Source of the DNA: Calothrix sp. NIES-2100
Lineage (GTDB): Bacteria > Cyanobacteriota > Cyanobacteriia > Cyanobacteriales > Nostocaceae
Direction of reading: 5' to 3'
NCBI RefSeq assembly: GCF_002368195.1
Contig: NZ_AP018178.1
Coordinates: 7,886,645 to 7,950,644 of the forward strand
Length of the DNA stretch: 64,000 bases
The translations under genes and the position numbers were made by a program. Positions within the stretch are counted from its first letter, which is position 1, and each line of letters begins with the position of its first letter. The notes under the pieces were generated by a model, which worked only from the letters and a program-made list of their open reading frames with translations, was not told the origin of the DNA and searched no databases. Shown here one piece after another: positions 8,614 through 17,523 of this stretch.

Positions 8614-10914
8614 ATGCAACGAATTGATGCTGTTTACCACGTCCGAGGGGAATCACAATTCGTAGATGATATACCTCCACCAGCCCAAATGCTGTATGCG
8701 ACTGTGTTTGCTTCCCCAGTCGCACATGGAAAAATCTTAGCCTTAGACACGCAAGCAGCGCTGACTGTGGATGGGGCGATCGCAGTTTTCACCGCAGCTG
8801 ATATCCCTGGATGCAATCAATGGGGTACAATCATTGCCGATCAACCCTTGCTGGCTATTAATGAAGTGCAGTATGTAGGGCAACCTGTAGCTGTGGTAGT
8901 GGCGAAAACTCAGCAAATCGCCCAAAAAGCTGCGAAACACATCACTATTGATATAGAAGAACTTCCCCTTATTCTTGAACCACGAGAAGCATTTGCCAAA
9001 GGACAAATAATTGGTAAGCCCAGAACCTTTGTTTTGGGGAACGTGGATAGTAGCTGGGAACAGTGTGATTTGGTTGTCGAGGGGACGTGCGAAATTGGCG
9101 GACAAGAGCATTTATACTTAGAAACTCAGCGATCGCGTGCTATTCCTCTAGAAGGTAAGGCGATGCGTGTCTACTCATCCACCCAAAATCCCCACGGTAC
9201 GCAAAAAACCATTGCCCAAATTTTAGGCTTACCCTGCCACGCCGTAGAAGTGGATGTTAAGCGTCTGGGTGGTGCTTTTGGCGGGAAGGAAGAACAGGCG
9301 ACACCTTGGGCGTGTATGGCTGCGCTGGCTGCTTGGCATCTACAAAAGCCAGTAGAGTTGGTGTTGTCACGTTTAGACGACTTGAAAATGACTGGGAAAC
9401 GCCACCCCTATTCTTCAGACTTCAAAATTGGCGTGACAAACCTAGGTAAGATTCTCGCCTATGAAGTTAAGCACTATCAAAATGCTGGGGCTTATGCGGA
9501 TTTATCACCAGCAGTATTAGAAAGAACTTTGTTTCACAGTACAAACGCTTACTTTATCCCCAACGTCAGGATTTTTGGTGCTTCCTGTCGGACTAATTTG
9601 CCTCCAAGTACTGCTTTGCGGGGTTTTGGCGGGCCGCAGGGGATGTTTGTCATTGAAAGTGCGATCGCAAAGGTAGCAGAAACTTTAGCGATCCCCCGTG
9701 AGGAGATTCAAGCGAAAAATTTGTTGCAGCAAGGTGATATCTTACCCTATGGTCAAGAGTTAGCCACGAATAATGTCCGCTTGTGTTGGCAGGAAGCAGA
9801 AACAACCTATAAGTTATCAGAAATCAGAAATAGTATTGCCCAATTCAACGCCAGTCATTTTGATACAAAAAAGGGCTATGCAATCATGCCTGTGTGTTTT
9901 GGTATTTCCTTTGCCCAGACTTTTCTCAATCAAGCCAGTGCCTTAGTTGAGATTTATACAGATGGTAATGTCAGCATCTCCACAGGTGGGGTAGAGATGG
10001 GGCAAGGATTGAGTACCAAGCTTGCCGAAATCGCAGTGAAAGCGCTTGGTATTGATGAAAACCGCATTAATATAGAAACCACTAACACAACAAGAATTGC
10101 GAATATGTCTGCCAGCGCTGCTAGTGTGACTGCTGATTTAAATGGGAATGCAACCTTGGCGGCTATTGGTCAAATTTTAGACAGATTGAAATTAGTAGCA
10201 GCAAAAGAACTGGGAGTAGATGAAGTTGATAAAATAGCGATCGCCCATGAACAAGTCCTGTACGCTGGAGAACCCACAGACTTAACTTGGGAGAAGTTGG
10301 TAACAACAGCTTATCTATCTCGCAAGAATATTTCTGCTCATGGATTTTACGCCACTCCTGGGCTGGAATTTGAGCGCATCACAGAAAAAGGACACCCCTT
10401 TGCTTACCATGTCTGCGGTACAGCAATTGTTGAGGTGACACTAGATTGTTTGCGGGGAATTTATCAGATAGATGCGGTGAAGATAGTACATGATTTAGGG
10501 CGATCGGTAAATAAGCTGGTTGACATTGGGCAAGTAGAAGGCGGACTTGCTCAGGGTTTGGGTTGGATGACAATTGAAGATTTACAGTTTAATGAAAAGG
10601 GGCAATTACTATCTAATAATCTGGCAAATTATAAAGTTCCTGATATTTACTTTGTACCAAAGCAAATAGAGATTAAATTTTTAGAGAATGCTGATAACTC
10701 TCCTGCACCCTATGGTTCTAAAGCCATAGGAGAACCGCCGTTAATGTATGGGGTTGGAGTATTTTTTGCGATACGTCAAGCGATGCAAGCGTTTCATTAT
10801 CAGGGAGAATTAGCCTTTACATCTCCACTTACACCTGAAAGGGTTTTGTGTGAGTTATATGCAGATGAATTGAAAGAAATGGCTAAGTCTATTATTGGTA
10901 ATCTTAAGCTATAA
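8614..10914 (+). CDS. xdhB: Xanthine dehydrogenase large subunit (molybdopterin)
   Basis: Catalytic subunit carrying the molybdenum cofactor. The 766-aa protein starts with the aldehyde oxidase/XDH a/b hammerhead (MQRIDAVYHVRGE), then shows the Moco-binding motifs GGAFGGKEEQ (from residue 219), RGFGGPQG, GGVEMGQGLS, and the conserved active-site Glu E707 in GSKAIGEPP. Length fits two-subunit bacterial XDH. No strong Shine-Dalgarno precedes ATG 8614; instead 8601-8627 reads VRDLYATN-stop in another frame, which is the C-terminus of XdhA (VRDVYATN), showing that this copy also once followed an xdhA. It is separated from its partner xdhA by 7 kb, so it needs its own promoter or a long read-through. 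No xdhC-type maturation gene is in the window. Confidence 0.94.
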   Translation: MQRIDAVYHVRGESQFVDDIPPPAQMLYATVFASPVAHGKILALDTQAALTVDGAIAVFTAADIPGCNQWGTIIADQPLLAINEVQYVGQPVAVVVAKTQQIAQKAAKHITIDIEELPLILEPREAFAKGQIIGKPRTFVLGNVDSSWEQCDLVVEGTCEIGGQEHLYLETQRSRAIPLEGKAMRVYSSTQNPHGTQKTIAQILGLPCHAVEVDVKRLGGAFGGKEEQATPWACMAALAAWHLQKPVELVLSRLDDLKMTGKRHPYSSDFKIGVTNLGKILAYEVKHYQNAGAYADLSPAVLERTLFHSTNAYFIPNVRIFGASCRTNLPPSTALRGFGGPQGMFVIESAIAKVAETLAIPREEIQAKNLLQQGDILPYGQELATNNVRLCWQEAETTYKLSEIRNSIAQFNASHFDTKKGYAIMPVCFGISFAQTFLNQASALVEIYTDGNVSISTGGVEMGQGLSTKLAEIAVKALGIDENRINIETTNTTRIANMSASAASVTADLNGNATLAAIGQILDRLKLVAAKELGVDEVDKIAIAHEQVLYAGEPTDLTWEKLVTTAYLSRKNISAHGFYATPGLEFERITEKGHPFAYHVCGTAIVEVTLDCLRGIYQIDAVKIVHDLGRSVNKLVDIGQVEGGLAQGLGWMTIEDLQFNEKGQLLSNNLANYKVPDIYFVPKQIEIKFLENADNSPAPYGSKAIGEPPLMYGVGVFFAIRQAMQAFHYQGELAFTSPLTPERVLCELYADELKEMAKSIIGNLKL

Positions 10915-11065
10915 GCATCAGTATGAAGTATTCACTGCGAAAATCGATAGTAAATTATTCTGATGGCAGAAGCAGTTAAGAATGTAAGTGAAAAAGACAT
11001 TTACTTACCTAGTATCGAACTCATCTATAGCAATCCTAAATCGTTTATAAGAAATTGAGAACTAA

Positions 11066-11180
11066 TTACGCGAATATAATTCGCTACTACACAAATAAAG
11101 TCGAGATGGTGCGGGGACTTAATACAATAACCCGCGCAGGCGGGTTTTGTCTGTATAGCTGCGATTTCTAATCGCCAAGG
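11066..11180. repeat. Palindromic intergenic repeat between convergent genes
   Basis: The 392-bp spacer between xdhB and the GAF gene contains attacgcgaatataattcgc (a palindromic motif) and a hairpin aacccgcgcaggcgggtt at 11129-11146 followed by TT, then agctgcgatttctaatcgcc, a pattern I recognise as a common interspersed element in Nostoc-type genomes. The hairpin can also terminate xdhB transcription. No gene is seen in the spacer. Confidence 0.5.
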
Positions 11181-11306
11181 CTGAATAAAATATAACTCTT
11201 AGTTTTGATTTAAACTCTACGTGTTTTCTCATAACTCAATTGGGATTGCCACATAATATGAGCGACCCCAACTAAAAATATCTCCACTTTTATTTATAAT
11301 AATCAC

Positions 11307-14300
11307 CTATCTACCCGTGTTGTTAAATTCATCAACTTTGTCTGTATTTTTTACTTCATTAGTTGATTTTAACCACTTATTAGCAGTAAGCTGAATAATT
11401 TTTTGCTTTTCTGCAAGTATCATATCTGGAGCAATTTGTCCTGTAGCAGCAAGTAGAATACTTAGTTTACCAATATCAACACGTTCTTCATGATATCGAT
11501 CTAATCGCTTGTTTGATTCCTTCATACTCTTAAAGAAGAGTACAGTAACGGCTTCTAATATAATACCTGCTATAGTAGAAGCAATACCTCCTTTATTTAG
11601 ATGATTTAGAAGATTTTCTCCAGTTGCAGGTTTTTTGTTATCAATTGTTAACTCTGTATTTATAGTATTTTTAGAGTCGTTAACTAAATACGGGTTTGCA
11701 TTGACACCAATATATAATAAATAGACACCAAAACAAATAAAAACAAAACCAAGGCTTGCAGAAATGAGTGAAGCCAAAAACCAAGTTTTCGCCTCATTTC
11801 TTACATCATTAGAATAGGTTTTAATTTCTTTAGATAAATCTTCAGCTTCCTTATTTTTTAACTCTTCAAATCGCTTGGCATTTTCATAAGCTAAAGCAAT
11901 TTGATTGGCATAAGCTTTATATACATCCTTATTTTTTTCTAACTGTAATACATCTATTGATTTGGAGAAAAGTATCCACATCACTCCAATTTTTTTTAAT
12001 CCAGCAGAGAAAGGTAGGCATAATCCATAAGATATTTTTAGCCCTCCAAAATAAAAATTCTTTAGCTGATTATCTTTCCGATCGCAATAAACTTTTTGAG
12101 AAGTTTCTTCTAGAATCTGTATGATATTATCAGCTTTTTGAGGAACAATTTCATCCTTCAAAACAATTGGATTCTGATTTAAAAGAAGATTTTTTTTATC
12201 TTTAAATGGAATAACAATAACTTCGTCTGCTTCTAATAATTCACGAGTCGCTGACACTGCTTTATACAACATATTTTGAGGTGTCTCTGACATGATGTTA
12301 GGTAAGGATTGATGTAGACTAGTCAACATCCCATTATTATTGTTAATAAAATCAATCAGTTTTTTCTTTTGATATGCAATGGCGACTTGTGCTGCAAAAT
12401 GTTCGATAACTTCTTGATGTAGTCTAGTGAAAGCATAAGGTTTACTATGCTCAAGATTAATCATGCCAATTACTTTGTGATTTTTCTGGTCTATAATAGG
12501 CACAGCTAATTCTGAAATAGTTTCTTTATCATACTCAATATACTGTTGCCACTTTTCACTATTTTTCTTTTTTTCCTCATTAATATCATCAATACGATAT
12601 GGTTTTTTATCTTTTTTAGCAAGACCTATAATCCCTATCTTGTCATCTTCACAAGACTTGTTCTTTACGTCTATCAATCTATACTCAGGCCACGCAGCTT
12701 TGACCTCAGGCTTATCTTCATGATTATACATATCTACAAAACTGAATTTTGCCTTTGAAAGTTCACATGAATATCTTGCCACGTCTCGCAATAATAAGCC
12801 TATATCATCTTTATCGGCTATTTCTGCAATAGCACTACTAAATTTTTGGTGAGCATCAGCTCTAAATTGTTTTTCCGATAAAGTATTTTGATCATTAATA
12901 ATGCTAGCTGCTTGTTTTGCAAACAACTCCAGCGCAAACTTTTCAACTTTAGAAAATGGCTCCTCTGAATATTTATTTAAATATAAAGCTCCGATAAGAG
13001 ATTGCTGATTATCTTTAGTGATGATCAGAGGGACTACAATCTTACTTTTAACGCCTTTATCCCTAATACGATCAGAATTTCCAAGCTTTTCTGAGAACTC
13101 TTTAATTTCCTTATCTACTATTACTAAATCAGTAGTGCCTGTACCATCTAAACGAGGAGGTAATTCTTTTTTACCAGGAGGATAAGTATATTGAGGAGAT
13201 TCTATAGCTCTATATTTTCCATCTAAATACTCGAGAAGATGAATACTAGCTGACCCTGCACTTGTCATTTTCAATGCGTGTTGACAAATTTGCTCAAGCA
13301 GTTGTTTCTTGTCTGGATTAAGAACAAGTTCAGCCATTTTTGAACTGATATCATTTAAGAATTCTAAAGTTATTGTGCGTTCAATGACAGTAGCGACACT
13401 GAGCGCAATATCTTTAACTAAATCTCGATCGTAAACTGTAAAATAATCCATCTGTTTTTCCTTATAACAGGAAATAACACCAATGATCCGATTAGTTTCC
13501 ACTGAGTTTTCGTTAAATATTGGTATTACAGGTACTGCTAATAAAGAAAGATTATCGCCTGGATGCCTCAAAGACGGAATAAATTTATTATCTTCAATTG
13601 CATGAGGTACAATTCTACTTTGACCACTTTCTAAAACAGTACCTACAATCCCCACACCTTTTTTAAATTTGTGGTTACTTTTTTCTACTGGTTTATGAGG
13701 ATCGTCTTTGGCTGAAGTCCATTCTTCGAGAAAGACTTCTTCCTTATCAGGATTAGAGTCAGGATCAGATGAAACTAAAAAATAGGTGCAGTTATCACAG
13801 CCAAGTTCATTTTTCAATTTTGTGAGTATTGTTCTTACCAGTTCTTTACTTTCTAAATGATTTCCCATTTCACTGAAAATACTTTTGATTACTCTTTTAT
13901 TTCTTTGCGAGAAGAAGTCTATGATAGCATTTGCAAAAATTTCACCAAAATCTCTCAAAAAATCTACAAGTTTATGATTGTTTTCTTGATACTTGTCTTC
14001 AGTTGTATAATCAAGAGTAATAATTGCTACAGTCTGATTTTGATGTTTTGCAGCTAATCCAATCCAAGATTTGATATCTTTTGTTGTAGTTTCGTCCTCA
14101 TCCCAACCCAAATCAGCTAATTGTCTGCCTGATTTATCTTTACGCTTATCTTCAAGATTTTGTATGATAAATACTGTTTCTTTATCAACTCTCATGATTA
14201 GCTTATCGCCAGCTATTATACATACAAATTTTATAAACCATAGTGTAAACTGTGTAGCGATATTCCGTTTGCTACTGTCTATTAAATAAAGTTGCCATAA

Positions 14301-14945
14301 GAAAATCAAAAGAATTTTGTCAGGTCTGATATCTTTCTGAAGTCTCCGCTTTGGCTGATTATTTTTTGGTTCTGAGTCAAACTTCAATAAATATCTTGCC
14401 AAAGTTTCAGTATTTCTATCAACTAAGGATATAGTGGCTCTTTCATATCCAACCAATTTATGCGTTTTTAATTGCTTAAGTGCTTTGTCTACTATAGAAT
14501 TTAAACTATCTGCTTTAAATAGCTCACTTTTGAAATTTTCCAGAGATTTTTTATACTTCATCTCCTCTGCCAAGGCGTTAATAGATGCTTCAATTGCACA
14601 TAGATTAATGGGGCATACAAAAGTGCGTTTTTTCTGCAATAATGCTTCATGCACTTTAGTAAGTAACTCATCCCCGCCAAAGCCAAAAATAATAATAAAT
14701 CCTACATAAGATATATCTTGTTCTTTCATAAAAATATCTAGTTTTTCCCAATTTCCAGACCTCTTTAGATCAACCCACATAATCAAAATGTCAATTTCTG
14801 CTAGTTGTGCTTGAGCATCTTTTATGGAATCTGATTCTTGTAATGAGAATTTAGATCGTATATAGGCCAAAACATTGTCACGCTCTGGGCTAAATGGATC
14901 GCTAGCATTAGACTGATTTAGAAACAAAACTTTGATATTATCCAT
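11307..14945 (-). CDS. Large multi-GAF sensor with C-terminal two-helix membrane module
   Basis: A 1212-aa protein. Residues 1-125 resemble a receiver- or TIR-like alpha/beta domain (IKVLFLNQS, DILIMWVDL, VGFIIIFGF). Four GAF-type domains follow at about 345-505, 522-685, 690-855 and 860-1030 (for example GVGIVGTVLESGQSRIVP and GIIGLAKKDKKPYRIDDI). The C-terminus has two membrane helices (about 1053-1075 and 1116-1136), then an amphipathic tail (RLDRYHEERV, LSILLAATGQI). This tail layout resembles the cyanobacterial TRADD-N-associated 2TM family, which is tentative. No kinase, cyclase or HTH output is present. ATG 14945 is preferred over GTG 14981 because AAAGGTG lies just upstream. AT-rich relative to neighbours. 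It would sense ligands in the cytoplasm while anchored to the membrane. Confidence 0.78.
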   Translation of the reverse strand: MDNIKVLFLNQSNASDPFSPERDNVLAYIRSKFSLQESDSIKDAQAQLAEIDILIMWVDLKRSGNWEKLDIFMKEQDISYVGFIIIFGFGGDELLTKVHEALLQKKRTFVCPINLCAIEASINALAEEMKYKKSLENFKSELFKADSLNSIVDKALKQLKTHKLVGYERATISLVDRNTETLARYLLKFDSEPKNNQPKRRLQKDIRPDKILLIFLWQLYLIDSSKRNIATQFTLWFIKFVCIIAGDKLIMRVDKETVFIIQNLEDKRKDKSGRQLADLGWDEDETTTKDIKSWIGLAAKHQNQTVAIITLDYTTEDKYQENNHKLVDFLRDFGEIFANAIIDFFSQRNKRVIKSIFSEMGNHLESKELVRTILTKLKNELGCDNCTYFLVSSDPDSNPDKEEVFLEEWTSAKDDPHKPVEKSNHKFKKGVGIVGTVLESGQSRIVPHAIEDNKFIPSLRHPGDNLSLLAVPVIPIFNENSVETNRIIGVISCYKEKQMDYFTVYDRDLVKDIALSVATVIERTITLEFLNDISSKMAELVLNPDKKQLLEQICQHALKMTSAGSASIHLLEYLDGKYRAIESPQYTYPPGKKELPPRLDGTGTTDLVIVDKEIKEFSEKLGNSDRIRDKGVKSKIVVPLIITKDNQQSLIGALYLNKYSEEPFSKVEKFALELFAKQAASIINDQNTLSEKQFRADAHQKFSSAIAEIADKDDIGLLLRDVARYSCELSKAKFSFVDMYNHEDKPEVKAAWPEYRLIDVKNKSCEDDKIGIIGLAKKDKKPYRIDDINEEKKKNSEKWQQYIEYDKETISELAVPIIDQKNHKVIGMINLEHSKPYAFTRLHQEVIEHFAAQVAIAYQKKKLIDFINNNNGMLTSLHQSLPNIMSETPQNMLYKAVSATRELLEADEVIVIPFKDKKNLLLNQNPIVLKDEIVPQKADNIIQILEETSQKVYCDRKDNQLKNFYFGGLKISYGLCLPFSAGLKKIGVMWILFSKSIDVLQLEKNKDVYKAYANQIALAYENAKRFEELKNKEAEDLSKEIKTYSNDVRNEAKTWFLASLISASLGFVFICFGVYLLYIGVNANPYLVNDSKNTINTELTIDNKKPATGENLLNHLNKGGIASTIAGIILEAVTVLFFKSMKESNKRLDRYHEERVDIGKLSILLAATGQIAPDMILAEKQKIIQLTANKWLKSTNEVKNTDKVDEFNNTGR

Positions 14946-15112
14946 AATAATTTTCACCTTTATTTCACATTCAATTACCACTGCTCAAGCATGAAAACTT
15001 GCAAGTGAATATTCACCATCCACCTGAGCATCTTTTATGAATTTACATTCAATTTAGAAAAAAAATGTGAGGAACTTGTGAGTATATCTACATATATAAA
15101 CAGAGTGTTATC

Positions 15113-15307
15113 ATGCCAGATGAACTACCCGCCAACGATAAGTCTCCCATGCCAGCGATCGCAATTTTAATTGCCCTTGGCCTCTGTATCCTCTTTGGCG
15201 GAAATCAGGTTGCTAGCAAAGTTGCATTAACAGCTTTTCCACCTTTATTGTGTGGTGTGTTTGCTTTTACCCTATCTAGCATTACTCTCTGGATTTATGC
15301 TCAAGTA
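15113..15307 (+). pseudogene. EamA/DMT permease, N-terminal fragment
   Basis: About 65 residues from ATG 15113 look like the first two helices of an EamA (drug/metabolite transporter) protein: AILIALGLCILFGGNQVASKVALT then a second helix ending in WIYAQV. An intact member has ten helices and about 290 residues. After 15307 the frame runs into the antisense of a different gene fragment and stops at 15376. The gene is cut off, not frameshifted. Confidence 0.65.
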
Positions 15308-15672
15308 TGCTCTATCGGTTTACAACCACCCTCCAGGTTAATTTGGCGATCGCATTGCATATCCGCTAATTCTTGATCAAATACTCTATCACTATTAATA
15401 GTGACAGGGATTTCATTAGCATCATGGAAATGATAGCTAAGGCTGGCGATCGCAGAACCTGTATCTTTAATTAAGTTTGCTGTAACTTTAGGCGCTTCTG
15501 TGTCAAAGTTAGCCACAGTTAAAGCATTATTAATTAATATTTTGCCTAATTCTGTATGCCGCCATTCTTTGGTGGGAACCATTAATTTCCCCAGAGATGG
15601 TACTGTTGTAGTTGCACCTTTGACTGTAAAGATAATGTCGTTATAATCTCTATCTGAAGATTGTTCTTGCAT
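15301..15672 (-). pseudogene. Fragment of a DUF4114-type surface protein
   Basis: The translated fragment begins near DRDYNDIIF, the acidic signature seen at the end of DUF4114 domains, and continues with APKVTANLIKDTGS and IPVTINSDRVFDQEL, which resemble the Ig-like repeats of large cyanobacterial cell-surface proteins. It lacks a proper start and both ends join unrelated sequence: a transposase fragment upstream and an EamA fragment downstream. It is a relic of a much larger gene. Confidence 0.5.
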
Positions 15673-15677
15673 GATAT

Positions 15678-16007
15678 CTTCATTTTTAGAGTTACTTCGA
15701 CATTGCCAATTGTTAATATTCGTCGCTTTTTACAACCATGTTTTTGTGTTTTATTATGCCACCATCCCTGTGTTTGGTGCATTGCTTTATCTAAAAATTC
15801 TTGAGATTTAGACAGATTATTAAGCAATAAAGCAATACATTCTCCTGCTAAAATTAATGCAGATTCCCTAATTTCTTTCTCACATAGTTTTAAAAGTATT
15901 CCATCAAATTCTGATATATTTGTTGATTCTAAAAGTTTGGTAACTTTTTCTTGAAAATGTAACAATGATTTGCTTAAATCCCAGGTAGAATATATGTTAT
16001 TTTTCAT
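15678..16007 (-). pseudogene. Transposase N-terminal fragment (ISKra4-like)
   Basis: About 110 residues from ATG 16007 (MKNNIYSTWDLSKSLL) with GWWHNKTQKHG and KRRILTIGNVEVTL, a pattern I associate with the N-terminal part of ISKra4/ISLre2-type transposases (about 350 residues when complete). The frame is lost around 15678, where the DUF4114-like fragment begins. No terminal inverted repeat could be identified, so this is a dead insertion-sequence remnant. Confidence 0.55.
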
Positions 16008-16250
16008 TCAGTGTAGGCATTCCCTGTTTTGATGTCAGATATCAAAACCTTTACTATTCGGGAATCCTACCTTTTTTTTGTCCCAAAAAAACAACTCATC
16101 TTCATATTCTAAAATTATCAGCCAATTTTAATTAGTATTAATACGTAATTAGCTGTAATAAATATCCTATTTATACCGAAATGAGTTTTTAGCGATACCT
16201 ACGGCACACTGCGTGAACGCACGTTTTTTATCCGACCTCACCAAATCACG

Positions 16251-16998
16251 TTGCTCCCCATCCCAAGAGCGATCGCACTTTGGCCGCAATCCTTGGAAAT
16301 AATTGAGCAGATTGGTGATGTCAAAGGCAAAACCACCACCCTCAACAACATGGCAGGGGTAATCGCCCAACAAGGGGACATCCCAAGAGCGATCGCACTT
16401 TGGCAGCAATCCTTGGAAATAATTGAGCAGATTGGTGATGTCAAAGGCAAAGCCACCACCCTCAACAACATGGCAGGGGTAATCGCCCAACAAGGGGACA
16501 TCCCAAGAGCGATCGCACTTTGGCAGCAATCCTTGGAAATAATTGAGCAGATTGGTGATGTCAAAGGCAAAGCCACCACCCTCAACAACATGGCAGGGGT
16601 AATCGCCCAACAAGGGGACATCCCAAGAGCGATCGCACTTTGGCAGCAATCCTTGGAAATAATTGAGCAGATTGGTGATGTCCAAGGCAAAGCTGCTACC
16701 CTCAGTAATATGGCAGGGGTAATCGCCCAACAAGGGGACATCCCAAGAGCGATCACACTTTGGCCGCAATCCTTGGAAATAATTGAGCAGATTGGTGATG
16801 TCCAAGGTAAAGCAAGAGAGTAGTTGGAAGATGATAGCAGGTGCGGCGGGTAGACAAGGAATTGAGACACGAGAAGCCTTTGATAATTGGTTTGTCCAGC
16901 AAAGGCTAAATGATCCAGAATATTTCCTCCCCCGACTCAATCAACGCCTAGAGGAGATTGTTGGCGATGGCTGGGTGTTTGATCGTAGTCAGGTTTAG
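16251..16998 (+). pseudogene. TPR protein remnant with a frameshift
   Basis: From 16251 to 16823 the frame encodes nearly five 40-residue TPR units (IPRAIALWQQSLEIIEQIGD, then VKGKATTLNNMAGVIAQQ), typical of the large cyanobacterial TPR proteins that often carry N-terminal NTPase or CHAT domains. There is no ATG start at the 5' end (only TTG 16251 inside the repeat). The frame stops at 16823, while a second frame to 16998 continues with REAFDNWFVQQRLNDPEYFL, which may be the original C-terminus. I read it as the 3' part of a larger gene whose front is missing. The repeat array itself is listed separately. Confidence 0.55.
16255..16806. repeat. 120-bp tandem repeat array (4.6 copies)
   Basis: Units of exactly 120 bp start at about 16255, 16375, 16495, 16615 and 16735. 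Units two and three are identical over their whole length; the first and last differ at a few sites. Each unit contains one HIP1 site (the last has it mutated to gcgatcac) and encodes one 40-residue TPR. The identity of silent sites indicates recent homogenisation or expansion. Confidence 0.9.
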
Positions 16999-17048
16999 CC
17001 TGTTATCGATGCAGTTTCTCAGGATGAACGTTAAACATTCAGGTATCC

Positions 17049-17081
17049 AGATCCCCGACTTCTTGAAGAAGTCGGGGATCT
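17049..17081. repeat. Perfect hairpin repeat (cccgacttctt family)
   Basis: agatccccgacttctt and its exact complement flank a single G, forming a 16-bp stem. A close relative lies at 40364-40396, so this is a dispersed hairpin element; it could also terminate transcription. Confidence 0.8.
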
Positions 17082-17235
17082 AAAGCCGCACGAATAAACT
17101 TTAACTCAAGCTTATTAGGGGAAATGCGATCGCCTGGATGAATTTCTCGCAGATTTTCCCACTGTGAGCCGCACACAGGCGCAAAAATATTTACGGTGAT
17201 TGCGATCGCTTCATATCATATCCATTTAAGTAATC

Positions 17236-17298
17236 GTCATTGCGACCGAAGGGAAGCAATCGCAAGGGTTGGGATTGCTTCGTTCCACTCGCAATGAC
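17236..17298. repeat. Palindromic interspersed repeat (gtcattgcga family)
   Basis: The ends gtcattgcga and tcgcaatgac are exact complements, with an inner pair ggaagcaatc/gattgcttcg. This is a long imperfect palindrome of a type common in cyanobacterial intergenic DNA. It lies in a gene-free stretch (16999-17523) between the TPR remnant and the Uma2 gene. Confidence 0.75.
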
Positions 17299-17331
17299 AA
17301 GTTTGTATCCACAGTTAACATTGGATATTCG

Positions 17332-17436
17332 TTAATGGAGCTAAAAGCCTGGTTAACGGAGCTAAAAGCCTCATTAATGAAGTTAAAAGCCTCGTTAATG
17401 GAGTTAAAAGCCTCGTTAATGAAGCTAAAAGCCTCG
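17332..17436. repeat. 21-bp tandem repeat, five copies
   Basis: Five consecutive 21-bp units of the form ttaatggagctaaaagcctcg, each with a few substitutions. In one frame they read as a seven-residue pattern (L-M-E-L-K-A-S), but the surrounding open frame starts inside the gtcattgcga palindrome and has no ribosome-binding site, so I treat it as non-coding repeat. Confidence 0.8.
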
Positions 17437-17523
17437 TTGACAAGTATCAGACTCAGCTAATGTCCTAATAAATCCTACAGATGCTGAATGCGATCGCCTT
17501 TTACAGAAAACTTTTGGTGATAC

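Noticed and set aside
15678..16007. Complete insertion sequence
   Set aside because: Only the N-terminal third of a transposase is present, and no inverted repeats or target duplications could be found.
16255..16806. Possible CRISPR or minisatellite without coding role
   Set aside because: Period of 120 bp is a multiple of three and encodes clear TPR motifs, with no spacers.
16167..16940. Long minus-strand ORFs (257 and 210 residues) opposite the TPR array
   Set aside because: They are the antisense of the 120-bp repeats: any frame stays open because the repeat has no stop in it. The plus-strand translation gives a real TPR motif, the minus strand does not.
17269..17460. ORF of 63 residues over the 21-bp repeat
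   Set aside because: Begins inside a palindromic repeat; regular seven-residue pattern is explained by the 21-bp period.
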